In this document: in pieces, positions 1-6,462 of the stretch
Layout: every line of letters begins with the position of its first letter
Position numbering within the stretch: position 1 is the stretch's first letter
Assembly: GCA_016213455.1 (NCBI GenBank)
Contig: JACRAG010000366.1
Coordinates: 1 to 9,734 of the forward strand
Direction of reading: 5' to 3'
Source: Anaerolineae bacterium
GTDB taxonomy: Bacteria; Chloroflexota; Anaerolineae; Anaerolineales; Anaerolineaceae
Length of the DNA stretch: 9,734 nucleotides
Notes under the pieces: model-generated
What the model saw: only the letters and a program-made list of their open reading frames with translations
Told to the model about the DNA's origin: nothing
Database searches by the model: none
Position numbers and translations under genes: made by a program

Positions 1-354
1 GAACTCGATCAGCCCGTGGTAGAGCGAGCGGTAGGTGTCGAAATCGCGCTGGGAGAGATGCCCCTGCAGGAAGAGGTTGAACGCGAAGATCTCGGCGTCC
101 TCATAGATGCTGCGGTCCTGAATGACCGAACTGGGGCAGTGCATGATCTGCCGCTGCACGTGCAGGCGGTTGGCCAGGAAAAAGATCTGCGACTGGAAGC
201 CCCACGCACTCATATCCTGGTAGAAATCGGCCAGGTAGGGGTTGTGCGCTTCCGGCTCATAAAACGGCTGCCAGCCCAATTTCTGGCACAACAGCCCGAC
301 CAGGGTGGATTTGCCCACCCCAATGTTTCCAGCCACCGTGATATAGCGTTTCAT
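1..354 (-). CDS. Deoxynucleoside kinase (dAK/dGK/dCK family), 3' end cut by window
   Basis: It phosphorylates a deoxynucleoside to its 5'-monophosphate in the cytoplasmic salvage pathway. The 118 visible residues start MKRYITVAG and contain the P-loop GNIGVGKST (residues 9-17). The segment YEPEAHNPYL (32-41) matches the EPxxxNPYL region with the catalytic Glu (E33), and DRSIYED (80-86) matches the family's DRS motif with nucleoside-contacting residues. These are hallmarks of the deoxynucleoside kinase fold. Family members usually have about 200-220 residues, so roughly 90-100 residues lie beyond the left edge, including the LID. The ATG at 352-354 follows a purine-rich stretch (GAGGGAGTGGG on the minus strand) that can serve as Shine-Dalgarno site. 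The gene lies only about 28 nt beyond the terminator of the upstream DsbA-like gene. Substrate preference cannot be read from the visible part. Confidence 0.93.
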   Translation of the reverse strand, partial: MKRYITVAGNIGVGKSTLVGLLCQKLGWQPFYEPEAHNPYLADFYQDMSAWGFQSQIFFLANRLHVQRQIMHCPSSVIQDRSIYEDAEIFAFNLFLQGHLSQRDFDTYRSLYHGLIEF

Positions 355-382
355 TTTTCCCACTCCCTCGCTTTATGTGCGT

Positions 383-406
383 AAAAAAAGCCTGCAATCT
401 GCAGGC
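383..406 (-). terminator. Intrinsic terminator after the DsbA-like gene
   Basis: On the minus strand a perfect 7-bp stem (GCCTGCA/TGCAGGC, 3-nt loop, 390-406) is followed at once by seven T residues (383-389). It lies 17 nt after the stop of the DsbA-like gene and 28 nt before the kinase start codon, so it either separates the two genes or works as an attenuator for the kinase. Confidence 0.85.
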
Positions 407-423
407 TTCATTTTACCCGAGCA

Positions 424-1212
424 TCAGGGAATTTCCCCGTTCAACTCCATCGTAATCAGCTTGTCGAACACCTCAAAGGGCTGTGCTCCCACCAGTGCGA
501 CGCCATTGACGAAGAAGGTGGGGGTGGAACTGACCCCCAGTTCGGCGGCCCACTGGTAATCGTCCAGCACTTCCTGCGCGTAGCGCTGATCTTTGATGCA
601 GGCCTGGAAGGATGGCAGGTCCAGCCCCAGGTTCGTGGCAATTTCGTCGTACAGGCTGGTGTCATAGCTGCGTTCGGCTTTGAAGAGCGCCTCGTGGAAG
701 GGCCAGTAGGCTTCCTGTTCGCCGGCGCAGTTGGCAGCCTGGGCAGCCGGGTCGGCGTTGGCGTGCATGCCGTAGAGCGGGAAGTCGCGGTACACCAGGC
801 GCACCTGCTCGCCGTATTTGGCCTGGATCTGGGGCCAGGTTTCGGCGTGCCATTTGCGGCAGAAGGGGCACTCATAATCGCTGAATTCGATGATGGTGAT
901 GGGCGCGTCCGGGTTGCCCAGAATGGGATCGTCGTCCAGGGGCACGTCGTAGCGTCTGATCTGCTTCGGGTCAGGCTCGGCAGCCTGTCCCTGCGCCGCC
1001 TGGGCTGACTGCGCCGCCGCCAGCTGGGTGCGCAGGTCTGAAACCTGGTTGCGCAGCGGCATGGCAAAGATCAGGTAACCGGCGAGCATGCCCAGGCCAA
1101 AGACCACCGGTAAGAGGTAAAGCCAGCGCAGGTTGCGGCGCGGTTTGGGTTCTGCCTCCACCACGGCATCCACAGGTTCCACAATTTCAGAAGGGGGAAT
1201 TTCGGTCTGCAT
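424..1212 (-). CDS. Membrane-anchored DsbA-family thiol-disulfide oxidoreductase
   Basis: 262 residues. An acidic N-terminal stretch ends in basic KPRRNLRW, then one hydrophobic helix (about 30-51) that should anchor the protein with its catalytic domain outside the membrane. An Ala/Gln-rich linker (about 56-80, possible short coiled coil) leads to a thioredoxin-like domain from about residue 90. The active site is CPFC (115-118) in the context EFSDYECPFCRKWH, and the cis-proline loop is STPTFFVNG (P231). This is the DsbA/BdbD-like (Thioredoxin_4) arrangement, known for oxidising or isomerising exported proteins. Two more cysteines (C162, C205) sit in the helical insertion and could form a structural disulfide. 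The ATG at 1210-1212 has no good Shine-Dalgarno site. A TATAAT lies only 7 nt upstream, which suggests a leaderless message. No DsbB or VKOR partner is visible in the window. Confidence 0.93.
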   Translation of the reverse strand: MQTEIPPSEIVEPVDAVVEAEPKPRRNLRWLYLLPVVFGLGMLAGYLIFAMPLRNQVSDLRTQLAAAQSAQAAQGQAAEPDPKQIRRYDVPLDDDPILGNPDAPITIIEFSDYECPFCRKWHAETWPQIQAKYGEQVRLVYRDFPLYGMHANADPAAQAANCAGEQEAYWPFHEALFKAERSYDTSLYDEIATNLGLDLPSFQACIKDQRYAQEVLDDYQWAAELGVSSTPTFFVNGVALVGAQPFEVFDKLITMELNGEIP

Positions 1213-1219
1213 AAGTCCG

Positions 1220-1248
1220 ATTATAAAGCATTTTCAGGCGAATCAAAA
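1220..1248 (-). promoter_or_regulatory. Candidate promoter of the DsbA-like gene, possibly leaderless
   Basis: On the minus strand a perfect TATAAT (1220-1225) ends 7 nt before the ATG at 1212. A weak -35 (TTTTGA at 1243-1248, 17-nt spacer) overlaps the T-tract of the ferredoxin terminator. Transcription would then begin at or very near the start codon. The -35 match is poor and the call rests mainly on the -10 element. Confidence 0.5.
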
Positions 1249-1278
1249 ACCGGGCGTTTGGCCCGGTTCTTGATTCGC
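1238..1278 (-). terminator. Long hairpin terminator after the ferredoxin gene
   Basis: A 41-nt inverted repeat: outer arms GCGAATCAA/TTGATTCGC (1238-1246 and 1270-1278) and inner arms AACCGGGC/GCCCGGTT (1248-1255 and 1261-1268), separated by one mismatch, with a 5-nt loop. On the minus strand the inner stem ends in a run of five T residues. It begins 6 nt after the ferredoxin stop codon. The near symmetry could also stop transcription from the other side. Confidence 0.8.
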
Positions 1279-1284
1279 AAGGTC

Positions 1285-1458
1285 TTACTTCTGCGAAATG
1301 CTGCTGGTCGGGCAGACATCCACGCAATTGGCGCAGTCTTTGCATTTGGACTCGTCGATCACGTAGAATTCGCCTTCCAGGCTGATCGCGCCTTCGGGGC
1401 ACTCGGATTCGCAAGCGCCGCACTGAATGCACTCATCTTTGGAAATAACGTATGCCAT
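1285..1458 (-). CDS. 2[4Fe-4S] ferredoxin (clostridial type)
   Basis: A 57-residue protein, [10 protein letters not shown]...SSISQK, with two typical cluster motifs: C10-x2-C13-x2-C16-x3-C20-P and C39-x2-C42-x2-C45-x3-C49-P. This is the pseudo-symmetric bacterial ferredoxin fold, a small soluble low-potential electron carrier. Cysteine spacing is classical in both halves and no Cys is missing, so two [4Fe-4S] clusters are expected. The length is normal for the clostridial type (about 55-60 residues). The ATG at 1456-1458 has an AAGGAG Shine-Dalgarno site 6 nt upstream. The gene is single, followed by its own hairpin terminator, and divergent from the tRNA-Asn gene. No redox partner enzyme is adjacent, so the physiological donor and acceptor are unknown. 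Confidence 0.97.
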   Translation of the reverse strand: MAYVISKDECIQCGACESECPEGAISLEGEFYVIDESKCKDCANCVDVCPTSSISQK

Positions 1459-1654
1459 GTCAAACTCCTTCGGAAAATCTTAAACCCTGAACCGGCTCAG
1501 CATGCCGGAGAATATCCAGAATGGTTGAGTGTAGGATACTATAATCCAGGCGCTGCGGGGGGTTGTCGATTGTCACCGAATCACGCGCATAAATGTCACC
1601 AATTCAGACCGGGCACATCATTATTTTTATCGAGGCGTAAAACAAGAGCAATCC
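1459..1654. promoter_or_regulatory. Divergent intergenic region between ferredoxin and tRNA-Asn
   Basis: No gene seen. For the ferredoxin, TATAGT-like minus-strand sequence lies around 1538-1545, but I could not find a convincing -35 at correct spacing. The 7-mer TGTCACC occurs twice (1571-1577 and 1594-1600), 23 bp apart, in similar context and roughly two helical turns. This could be a regulator site, but it is short enough to be chance. Confidence 0.3.
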
Positions 1655-1682
1655 TTGACAAGTGGGCCAGAGCGACTATAAT
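1655..1682 (+). promoter_or_regulatory. Consensus sigma-70 promoter of tRNA-Asn
   Basis: Perfect TTGACA (1655-1660) and perfect TATAAT (1677-1682), separated by 16 bp. The expected start of transcription (about 1689-1690) is only a few nt before the tRNA 5' end at 1695, as usual for stable RNA genes. Confidence 0.93.
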
Positions 1683-1694
1683 AGGGGTCGCCAT

Positions 1695-1767
1695 TCCTCG
1701 TTAGCTCAATCGGCAGAGCGGGCGGCTGTTAACCGCTAGGTTCGAGGTTCGAGTCCTCGACGAGGAG
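1695..1767 (+). tRNA. tRNA-Asn (anticodon GUU)
   Basis: A full cloverleaf can be folded by eye. The acceptor stem is TCCTCGT/ACGAGGA (1695-1701 and 1760-1766), all 7 pairs. The D stem is GCTC/GAGC, with GG in the loop. The anticodon stem is GGCGG/CCGCT (one G-U pair) with loop CTGTTAA, giving anticodon GTT at 1728-1730. The T stem is CGAGG/CCTCG with loop TTCGAGT. The discriminator base is G1767. The following bases are CCT, so the CCA end is not encoded and must be added by the nucleotidyltransferase. GUU decodes both Asn codons. The gene stands alone between a consensus promoter and an intrinsic terminator. Confidence 0.97.
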
Positions 1768-1771
1768 CCTG

Positions 1772-1804
1772 AAAGACCTGTTGCAAGACAGGTCTTTTTG
1801 TTTT
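1772..1804 (+). terminator. Intrinsic terminator of tRNA-Asn
   Basis: A perfect 10-bp stem AAAGACCTGT/ACAGGTCTTT (1772-1781 and 1788-1797) with a 6-nt loop. The stem runs into a T-rich tract (TTTTTGTTTT to 1804). It begins 4 nt after the mature tRNA end. Confidence 0.93.
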
Positions 1805-1984
1805 CCATTCGACCGCACCATCCCCAAGTCCGTTTGGTGGTTCTGTTCTATAATGTCATCATCGGTCAGCCAGCCGGCGTTGATTTACCCGCCGCCCAAG
1901 GGGGTGGATTGGCTCAAAAAGCCGTGGCATGGATGATTTCGTGGGAAAAAGGCAGCAATCCTTGATCTGTCAGGATGGAAATCG

Positions 1985-3058
1985 TTGAATTCAATCATGA
2001 ACAACGCGCAAGCCCTTACCAGCTTACCGGTCAAAATCAAGTCGGTTTTGACCAACGCCTTGCGCATCTCCACCCTGGTCAGCGACCCGGATGAAATGGA
2101 CCGGAATTTGCGCAGGAAGCCCGGCGCCGGTGAATTTATCGGCTTGCTGATCGGGCTTTGGACGCTAGGCATCACGCTCTGGCTGCACCTGACGGGGCAT
2201 ACCGTCCTGATCGATTACACCTACTTCACCGATTCAGCCGGCGGGACGCTCGACCATTTTTTCATGGGCTTTTGGATCATGCCCATTTTCAAGTTTCTGC
2301 GCCTGCTGCCTGTGCCGGTTGGATATGTTCTTTGGGGGCTGCTGAACCTGGCGGGGGTGTGGTTTGCGGCGCGCGTGTTTCGCGCCAATGCAACCTGGGC
2401 TTTACTGGTGTACCAGCTGCTGTATATGCTGTATTACGGTCAAATCTCCGGTTTGATCGCCGGTGGGCTGGGCCTGGCGTGGTATGGCCTGGTTCACCGC
2501 AAATGGGATTGGGCAGGCCTGGGATTTCTCATCGCGGGCGCCAAACCCCAAACCGGGCTGATGGCGGGCGGGCTGCTGTGGCTGATGGTTCCGCTGCCCT
2601 GGAAGCACAAACTGCGCCTGCTGGTGGTTCCCAGCCTGGGCGTGCTTCTTTCGCTGTTGATCTATCCCCATTGGCCGGCGCAGATTCTGGATGAGTGGCG
2701 CGTCGTCCAGCCAAACGACTTCGCCAGCATCACCTTCTGGCGCTGGATTGGCCCGGCAGGACTGCTGCTGATCCTGCCGCCCCTGCTGGTCAACCTGGAC
2801 TGGCAGCGGCGCACCATCGCCCTGGTGTGCGCGTGCACGCTGGCTTTCCCATACTTCCAGCAGGCCGATTTGCTGATCCTGTATGTCCTGCCGGTCGGCG
2901 CCTTGCCGGTCCTGGGCAACCTGGGTTTTCTCTATCCCTGGTTTCAGTGGGACGCATTGAAGCTGATGGCGGTCGTGCCGTTGAGCATTTATCTGCTCAT
3001 CCTCATCCCCGCCTTCGCGGCGCGGCTGCGGAAAGACCGGGCAGCTTCCACGGGGTGA
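1985..3058 (+). CDS. Polytopic membrane protein, GT87/DUF2029-like
   Basis: 357 residues. A soluble N-terminus of about 48 residues precedes roughly nine or ten hydrophobic helices (about 50-70, 113-132, 137-170 as two, 178-200, 207-227, 255-270, 277-291, 295-312, 325-346) and a short basic tail. The central segment YYGQISGLIAGG followed by a helix and AGAKPQTG resembles the GQ...K-P-Q pattern of GT87 (DUF2029) polyprenyl-phosphate-sugar-dependent glycosyltransferases. IDYTYFTDSAGG (76-87) would be in the place of the family's first extracytoplasmic acidic loop. Function is therefore tentatively transfer of a sugar across or at the membrane, acceptor unknown. The chosen start is TTG 1985, with GGATGG 6 nt upstream. 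ATG 1997 (four residues later) is the alternative. The gene stands alone and converges on the ATPase gene. Confidence 0.8.
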   Translation: MNSIMNNAQALTSLPVKIKSVLTNALRISTLVSDPDEMDRNLRRKPGAGEFIGLLIGLWTLGITLWLHLTGHTVLIDYTYFTDSAGGTLDHFFMGFWIMPIFKFLRLLPVPVGYVLWGLLNLAGVWFAARVFRANATWALLVYQLLYMLYYGQISGLIAGGLGLAWYGLVHRKWDWAGLGFLIAGAKPQTGLMAGGLLWLMVPLPWKHKLRLLVVPSLGVLLSLLIYPHWPAQILDEWRVVQPNDFASITFWRWIGPAGLLLILPPLLVNLDWQRRTIALVCACTLAFPYFQQADLLILYVLPVGALPVLGNLGFLYPWFQWDALKLMAVVPLSIYLLILIPAFAARLRKDRAASTG

Positions 3059-3114
3059 AGATTCCTGCATTGAACAATCTCATGGGGATCTGAGTTCAGG
3101 ATAAAGGTTGTTGA

Positions 3115-4575
3115 TCAGGCAACCGGCGCCCAGGGTTGAGATTCTCCATGCCCCACTACGGCATCCAAATCGTTCAAGTCTACCGCCAGCCCACCAACCG
3201 TTTGAAGCTGTTCCAACGCCGCAGGCGTGAATCCACTCCGGGCAAACAGCGCATAATACACGCGCCACCCCACGCCCTCGGTGGGCAAGTCCTTTAATAC
3301 CAGCGGGGTTTTGGTTTCAATCAACTCGCGTACAATCTGCCGGTCCACCCTGTCGGTGCCCCACTTGCACTCACCCAGCAGAATTTCATGGGTCTTCCAA
3401 TTGATCGCCACGACATCCACCTGAACCCTACTGCTCCAGTGACTGCCGATCGCGTCCGGTGCAAACGGCAGTTTGCCTGCCCTGCCCTGCATCTGCACCC
3501 ACTCCCGGGCAAGTTCCTCGAAGGCGCTCACCCCGACAAAGGCTCGCAGGTTGCGCCGGACCGCTTCAATGACCTGCTCGGTGTGATGGGGAGAGGACGA
3601 AAGAAAAGGCTCCAGGAACTGGAAATAGAAGCGGAAATAGGGATCACTCAAACGGTAGCGTCCACTGCGCGAACGTCCCCTTTCGGCTTTGGGCTGGGTC
3701 ACTGGCAAGCGGCGTTCGACCAGGCGCAGTTCCTGGAGGGTGTTCAAGTAAAAGGTCACGCTGGTGCTGGGAATGTACGCCCGTTCGCCGATCTCTGTCA
3801 GGGTGTGCGCGCCGCCGCCGATCGCCTTCAAGATGGACAGGTAGCTGTTCGGCTCGCGCACCTCATCGTACAGCAGGAAAGCCGGCTCGGCCAGGAACAT
3901 GCTGCCAGGGCTGAGAATGGTCTGGCGGATGTTGCCGATCAGGTCCAGGTCCGGATCGAACCAGTTGAGATAGGCCGGAATGCCCCCCACCATCGCATAA
4001 GCTGCAACGCGAGCGTCTGAGTCCCACGTTGGAAAGAATTCGGCCAGAGCAGAAAAAGGCAGCGGATCCAGGTGCCACTGTGCAGTCAGCCGGCCAAAAA
4101 GAGGCGATTGTTCCGCGAACAACTTCTCCATCACGCGCACCTGCGACCCGCACAGCACCAGCACCACTTCCGATTTTTGGAAATGCTGATCCCAGGCGTA
4201 TTGCAGCGCCGGCAGCATCGCCGGATCGGATTCCGCAGCGTAAGGAACTTCGTCCAGAATGAGGATTTGGCGTTTCCCAAGCAGCAAGGGAGCCGCCGCA
4301 TCCCACAGCTCAGGCCAGGAGCGGTAAACCGGCGCGGCGGAGGCTGGGACATTCAGCAGTTTACCGAAGAAACGGGTACGCTGCTGGGTCGCAGTCTCTT
4401 TGACGGCTTCCCAATAGGTGAAGGGTAATCCGCTTTGCCTGGCCCACTGCAAGAGCAGCTCCGACTTCCCCACGCGCCGGCGGCCGAACATCAGGGCCAG
4501 TTGCGCCGGGCCGGGTCGCCTGCGGGTGAGCAGGCTGTTGAGAAAATCGATTTCCTGCCGCCGGTCGACAAACAT
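3115..4575 (-). CDS. Archaeal-type ATPase with PD-(D/E)XK-like C-terminus (ATPase_2 + DUF234 type)
   Basis: A P-loop NTPase of 486 residues counted from ATG 4573-4575. An in-frame GTG lies two codons earlier (4579-4581), but GGAGG abuts that GTG directly and is 6 nt from the ATG, so the ATG is favoured. Positions below count from the GTG. Features: FVDRRQEIDFLNSLL at the N-terminus, Walker A GRRRVGKS (33-40), Walker B ILILDEVPY (106-114) and a sensor-like LCGSQ (143-147). A winged-helix-like part follows at about 255-300. The C-terminal part has E356, D389 and E404-C-K406 (VDVVAINWKTHEILLGECKW), the D...ExK pattern of PD-(D/E)XK nucleases. This layout is that of the ATPase_2 (PF01637) and DUF234 (PF03008) proteins, common in archaea and some bacteria. 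Their biological role is unsettled. The gene is single and converges with the membrane protein gene. Confidence 0.9.
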   Translation of the reverse strand: MFVDRRQEIDFLNSLLTRRRPGPAQLALMFGRRRVGKSELLLQWARQSGLPFTYWEAVKETATQQRTRFFGKLLNVPASAAPVYRSWPELWDAAAPLLLGKRQILILDEVPYAAESDPAMLPALQYAWDQHFQKSEVVLVLCGSQVRVMEKLFAEQSPLFGRLTAQWHLDPLPFSALAEFFPTWDSDARVAAYAMVGGIPAYLNWFDPDLDLIGNIRQTILSPGSMFLAEPAFLLYDEVREPNSYLSILKAIGGGAHTLTEIGERAYIPSTSVTFYLNTLQELRLVERRLPVTQPKAERGRSRSGRYRLSDPYFRFYFQFLEPFLSSSPHHTEQVIEAVRRNLRAFVGVSAFEELAREWVQMQGRAGKLPFAPDAIGSHWSSRVQVDVVAINWKTHEILLGECKWGTDRVDRQIVRELIETKTPLVLKDLPTEGVGWRVYYALFARSGFTPAALEQLQTVGGLAVDLNDLDAVVGHGESQPWAPVA

Positions 4576-4914
4576 AGCCACCTCCGGAAATTATAGTCAT
4601 AACTATTATAGCACGGACTATAATTAATGCGCCGTTTACCAACCATCCGGTCTGGAAGGCGCACACCGCATTGGCAAGGCAGCATCGATGATTTGCATAG
4701 ACAGCCTTTTTGAGGGCGGATTGGAGGAAAAAGATTATTCGCAGGGGTCTAATAAAGGCAGGGAGTTGTGCTCGGTAAGTTATTTGAGAGTACGCTAAAA
4801 CTGAGGAGAATGACGCATTTTTTTATGTGTTTAGAATCTTTTACCCCCCGCTTTTTCAGGTACTTGGATCGAAATACATATACAATGAAATGAAATCCGC
4901 TGGCGAGGGAAGGC
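4576..4914. other. AT-rich divergent intergenic region
   Basis: About 340 nt between the divergent ATPase and diguanylate cyclase genes, visibly richer in A/T than both neighbours. The left end holds the inverted repeat listed separately. The rest contains T runs (4819-4825, 4853-4857) and a 27-codon reading frame at 4810-4893 (+), MTHFFMCLES..., preceded by AGGAG. It is in the same frame as the cyclase and stops 21 nt before its GTG start. The Shine-Dalgarno spacing to that ATG is only 1 nt, so I do not call it a gene. No convincing sigma-70 promoter was found for the cyclase. Confidence 0.5.
4589..4625 (-). promoter_or_regulatory. Promoter/operator region of the ATPase gene: 10-bp inverted repeat with TATAAT elements
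   Basis: Perfect arms AATTATAGTC (4589-4598) and GACTATAATT (4616-4625), 17-bp spacer. A third related half-site, AACTATTAT, lies in the spacer (4601-4609). On the minus strand TATAAT occurs at 4605-4610 and 4590-4595, directly before the GGAGG site. Neither has a good -35, so the exact start is uncertain. The symmetry suggests a dimeric repressor site over the -10 region. Confidence 0.55.
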
Positions 4915-5802
4915 GTGGTGGGAAATCTTCTTCTGGCTCGAATCCTGCTGGTGTGCGGCGCGTGCGTGTTGGCGGCTGCGCTCATTCCCATTCGCCGCTT
5001 GTTGGATCTCCTCCCGCCTGGCAGAATGCGCTCCAACTGGATTCTGCTGATGGGTCTCGCCCTGTTTTTCATCCTGGGCTACGTCGCCTACGGGTTCGTT
5101 TTTCTGCGCGCCGAGCAGCACTCGGTTGACCTGATCGTCCCGATCATTTTCTTCTTCGGTTCCATCTTCGTCATCCTGTCCGCCACCCTCTCCCAACAGA
5201 CGGTGGTTAACGTGCGGCGCATCACCATGCTGGAGCAGGAAAACGTGACCGACTCGCTGACCGGCGTCTTCAACCGGCGCTACCTGGACCGGCGCCTGAA
5301 CGAAGAGTTTGCCCGCGCGGAACGCTACGGGCAGCCGCTTTCGGCGCTGTTGATTGACCTGGACAACTTCAAAATGGTGAACGATGAATACGGTCACCCG
5401 GCTGGCGACGATGTGATGGTGACCTTTGCCAACCGCCTGCTTGAAACCATCCGCGCCGGCGATATCGTCGCGCGCTATGGCGGGGATGAGTTTATGGTCA
5501 TCGCCACCAACACCCCGGGTCCCGAAGCCGGGCGGCTGGCGGAGCGCATCCGCCACCAGTTTGAAACGCACCCCATCCAGTTGGGTGACACAGCCGGGCA
5601 GCCCTTGTCGGTGCGCATCACCGTCAGCATCGGGGTGTCCTGCTTTTGCGAAAATTTTGCCGACGCGCAGTCCTTTGTCGCCTGCGCCGATGCGATGATG
5701 TATAAAGCCAAGAACCAGGGGCGCAACCAGGTGGCGTTCTGCGACGATTGCACCCCTCCCAAGGACCCGCCGCCGCCGCGCGAGATGCGCATCACGATGT
5801 GA
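4915..5802 (+). CDS. Membrane-bound diguanylate cyclase (GGDEF)
   Basis: 295 residues; makes cyclic di-GMP from two GTP at the inner face of the membrane. Three hydrophobic helices (about 3-25, 42-64, 71-94) are followed by a short linker and a GGDEF domain: DSLTGVFNRRYLDRRL (113-128), LLIDLDNFKMVND (145-157, metal-binding Asp region), catalytic GGDEF (189-193) and SIGVS (238-242). The inhibitory I-site RxxD (R180-AG-D183) is present five residues before GGDEF, so product inhibition is expected. No EAL, PAS or HAMP domain is present, so the membrane helices are the only candidate sensor. A Pro-rich tail (PPKDPPPP) ends the protein. Cysteines are unusually frequent (CGAC in helix 1, CFC at 243-245, CDDC at 276-279). 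Start: tandem GTG GTG at 4915 and 4918, with GAGGGAAGG just upstream; either GTG may be used. Confidence 0.93.
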   Translation: MVGNLLLARILLVCGACVLAAALIPIRRLLDLLPPGRMRSNWILLMGLALFFILGYVAYGFVFLRAEQHSVDLIVPIIFFFGSIFVILSATLSQQTVVNVRRITMLEQENVTDSLTGVFNRRYLDRRLNEEFARAERYGQPLSALLIDLDNFKMVNDEYGHPAGDDVMVTFANRLLETIRAGDIVARYGGDEFMVIATNTPGPEAGRLAERIRHQFETHPIQLGDTAGQPLSVRITVSIGVSCFCENFADAQSFVACADAMMYKAKNQGRNQVAFCDDCTPPKDPPPPREMRITM

Positions 5803-5857
5803 GACGCACCCCCCAGGTCCATCCACCCCGATCCACGACTTGAGACGAGAACACAAC

Positions 5858-5897
5858 ACACCCCGGAACAGGTATTCCAGGGTGTATTGATCTTTTT
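5858..5897 (+). terminator. Intrinsic terminator after the diguanylate cyclase
   Basis: Stem ACACCC/GGGTGT (5858-5863 and 5880-5885), one C/A mismatch, then GGAA/TTCC (5865-5868 and 5875-5878) with a 6-nt loop. A T-run (5893-5897) follows after a short gap. A second hairpin, GTCCGCC/GGCGGAC (5901-5907 and 5912-5918), comes next, just after the stop of the convergent gene. On the minus strand it has no T-tract, so it is at most an accessory structure. Confidence 0.65.
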
Positions 5898-5922
5898 CAC
5901 GTCCGCCATGCGGCGGACCCGG

Positions 5923-6396
5923 TTATGCGCGGATGGGCATATACAGGTCCATCACCAGGTCCGGGAACTCCAGCGCCACATCTCCGATGTGCTCTTCCAG
6001 CCACTGGTGCGAAGCCCCGCGGTATTGGCTCTGCTCGCGCCAGGCCACCAGCTTCTGCCAGTTCTCAAAAATTTCCTCGCCGGTGACGGGTTTGATCCGC
6101 AGCACCGCGTACAGCCCGCCGGGGAAATCGAACACCTTCACCTCGCCCTCGGTCTGGATCTCCGGGCCGACCGTCACCCACACGTCATAGCCGTAATTCG
6201 GGCTGCCGGGAGTCGGGTTCGGGTTGTTGTATCCGAACAGGCGGGCGCTGCCGTCATCCGAGCGCATCCCGTGCGCCTGCATATATTCACGCATCTTCGC
6301 AAAGGCGATGCCTTCCGGTTCTTCGCCAAACCCGTTCACACAAGCCACGCGCATGGCCGGCAGCTGCACAATATTCACATCCAGTGTTTCCGTCAT
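5923..6396 (-). CDS. GyrI-like small-molecule (effector) binding protein
   Basis: 157 residues, one compact domain without a DNA-binding part. The N-terminal LPAMRVACVNGFGEEPE (12-28) is the first strand of the AraC effector-binding/GyrI fold. The middle FGYNNPNP...YGYDVWVTVGPE (54-79) and FPGGLYAVLRIKPV (91-104) are the characteristic paired strands and glycine turn. The end EFPDLVMDLYMPI (143-155) is the usual C-terminal strand with the conserved acidic residue. Stand-alone members bind hydrophobic or cationic compounds, and some, such as GyrI/SbmC, protect gyrase. The ligand here cannot be deduced. Start ATG 6394-6396 has AAGGAG 9 nt upstream. The gene is divergent from a WYL regulator with an inverted repeat between them, and it lies near an ABC exporter. 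This suggests, without proof, a compound-response role. Confidence 0.85.
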   Translation of the reverse strand: MTETLDVNIVQLPAMRVACVNGFGEEPEGIAFAKMREYMQAHGMRSDDGSARLFGYNNPNPTPGSPNYGYDVWVTVGPEIQTEGEVKVFDFPGGLYAVLRIKPVTGEEIFENWQKLVAWREQSQYRGASHQWLEEHIGDVALEFPDLVMDLYMPIRA

Positions 6397-6462
6397 TTGA
6401 AAATCTCCTTACAAACCAGGCTACGTTGATTCAGTGGATCGATCCGTTATCATGATAGGATT

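Noticed and set aside
143..170. CACGTG palindrome within the kinase gene as a third parS
   Set aside because: The surrounding bases (CTGCACGTGCAG) differ from the parS consensus in the outer positions, and the sequence is coding.
1258..1704. 148-codon plus-strand frame over the ferredoxin and tRNA promoter
   Set aside because: It runs antisense through the ferredoxin and then across the ferredoxin-tRNA intergenic region and tRNA promoter into the tRNA 5' end, which no real gene would do.
1695..1767. tRNA-Asn as an integration (att) site
   Set aside because: No integrase and no repeat of the tRNA 3' end were seen within the window.
2402..3070. 222-codon minus-strand frame opposite the membrane protein gene
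   Set aside because: Gln/Arg-rich translation with no domain pattern; the plus strand encodes a coherent polytopic membrane protein.
4831..5859. 342-codon minus-strand frame opposite the diguanylate cyclase
   Set aside because: The plus strand carries an unmistakable GGDEF protein; the reverse frame is Gly/Arg/His/Gln-rich without any recognisable motif.
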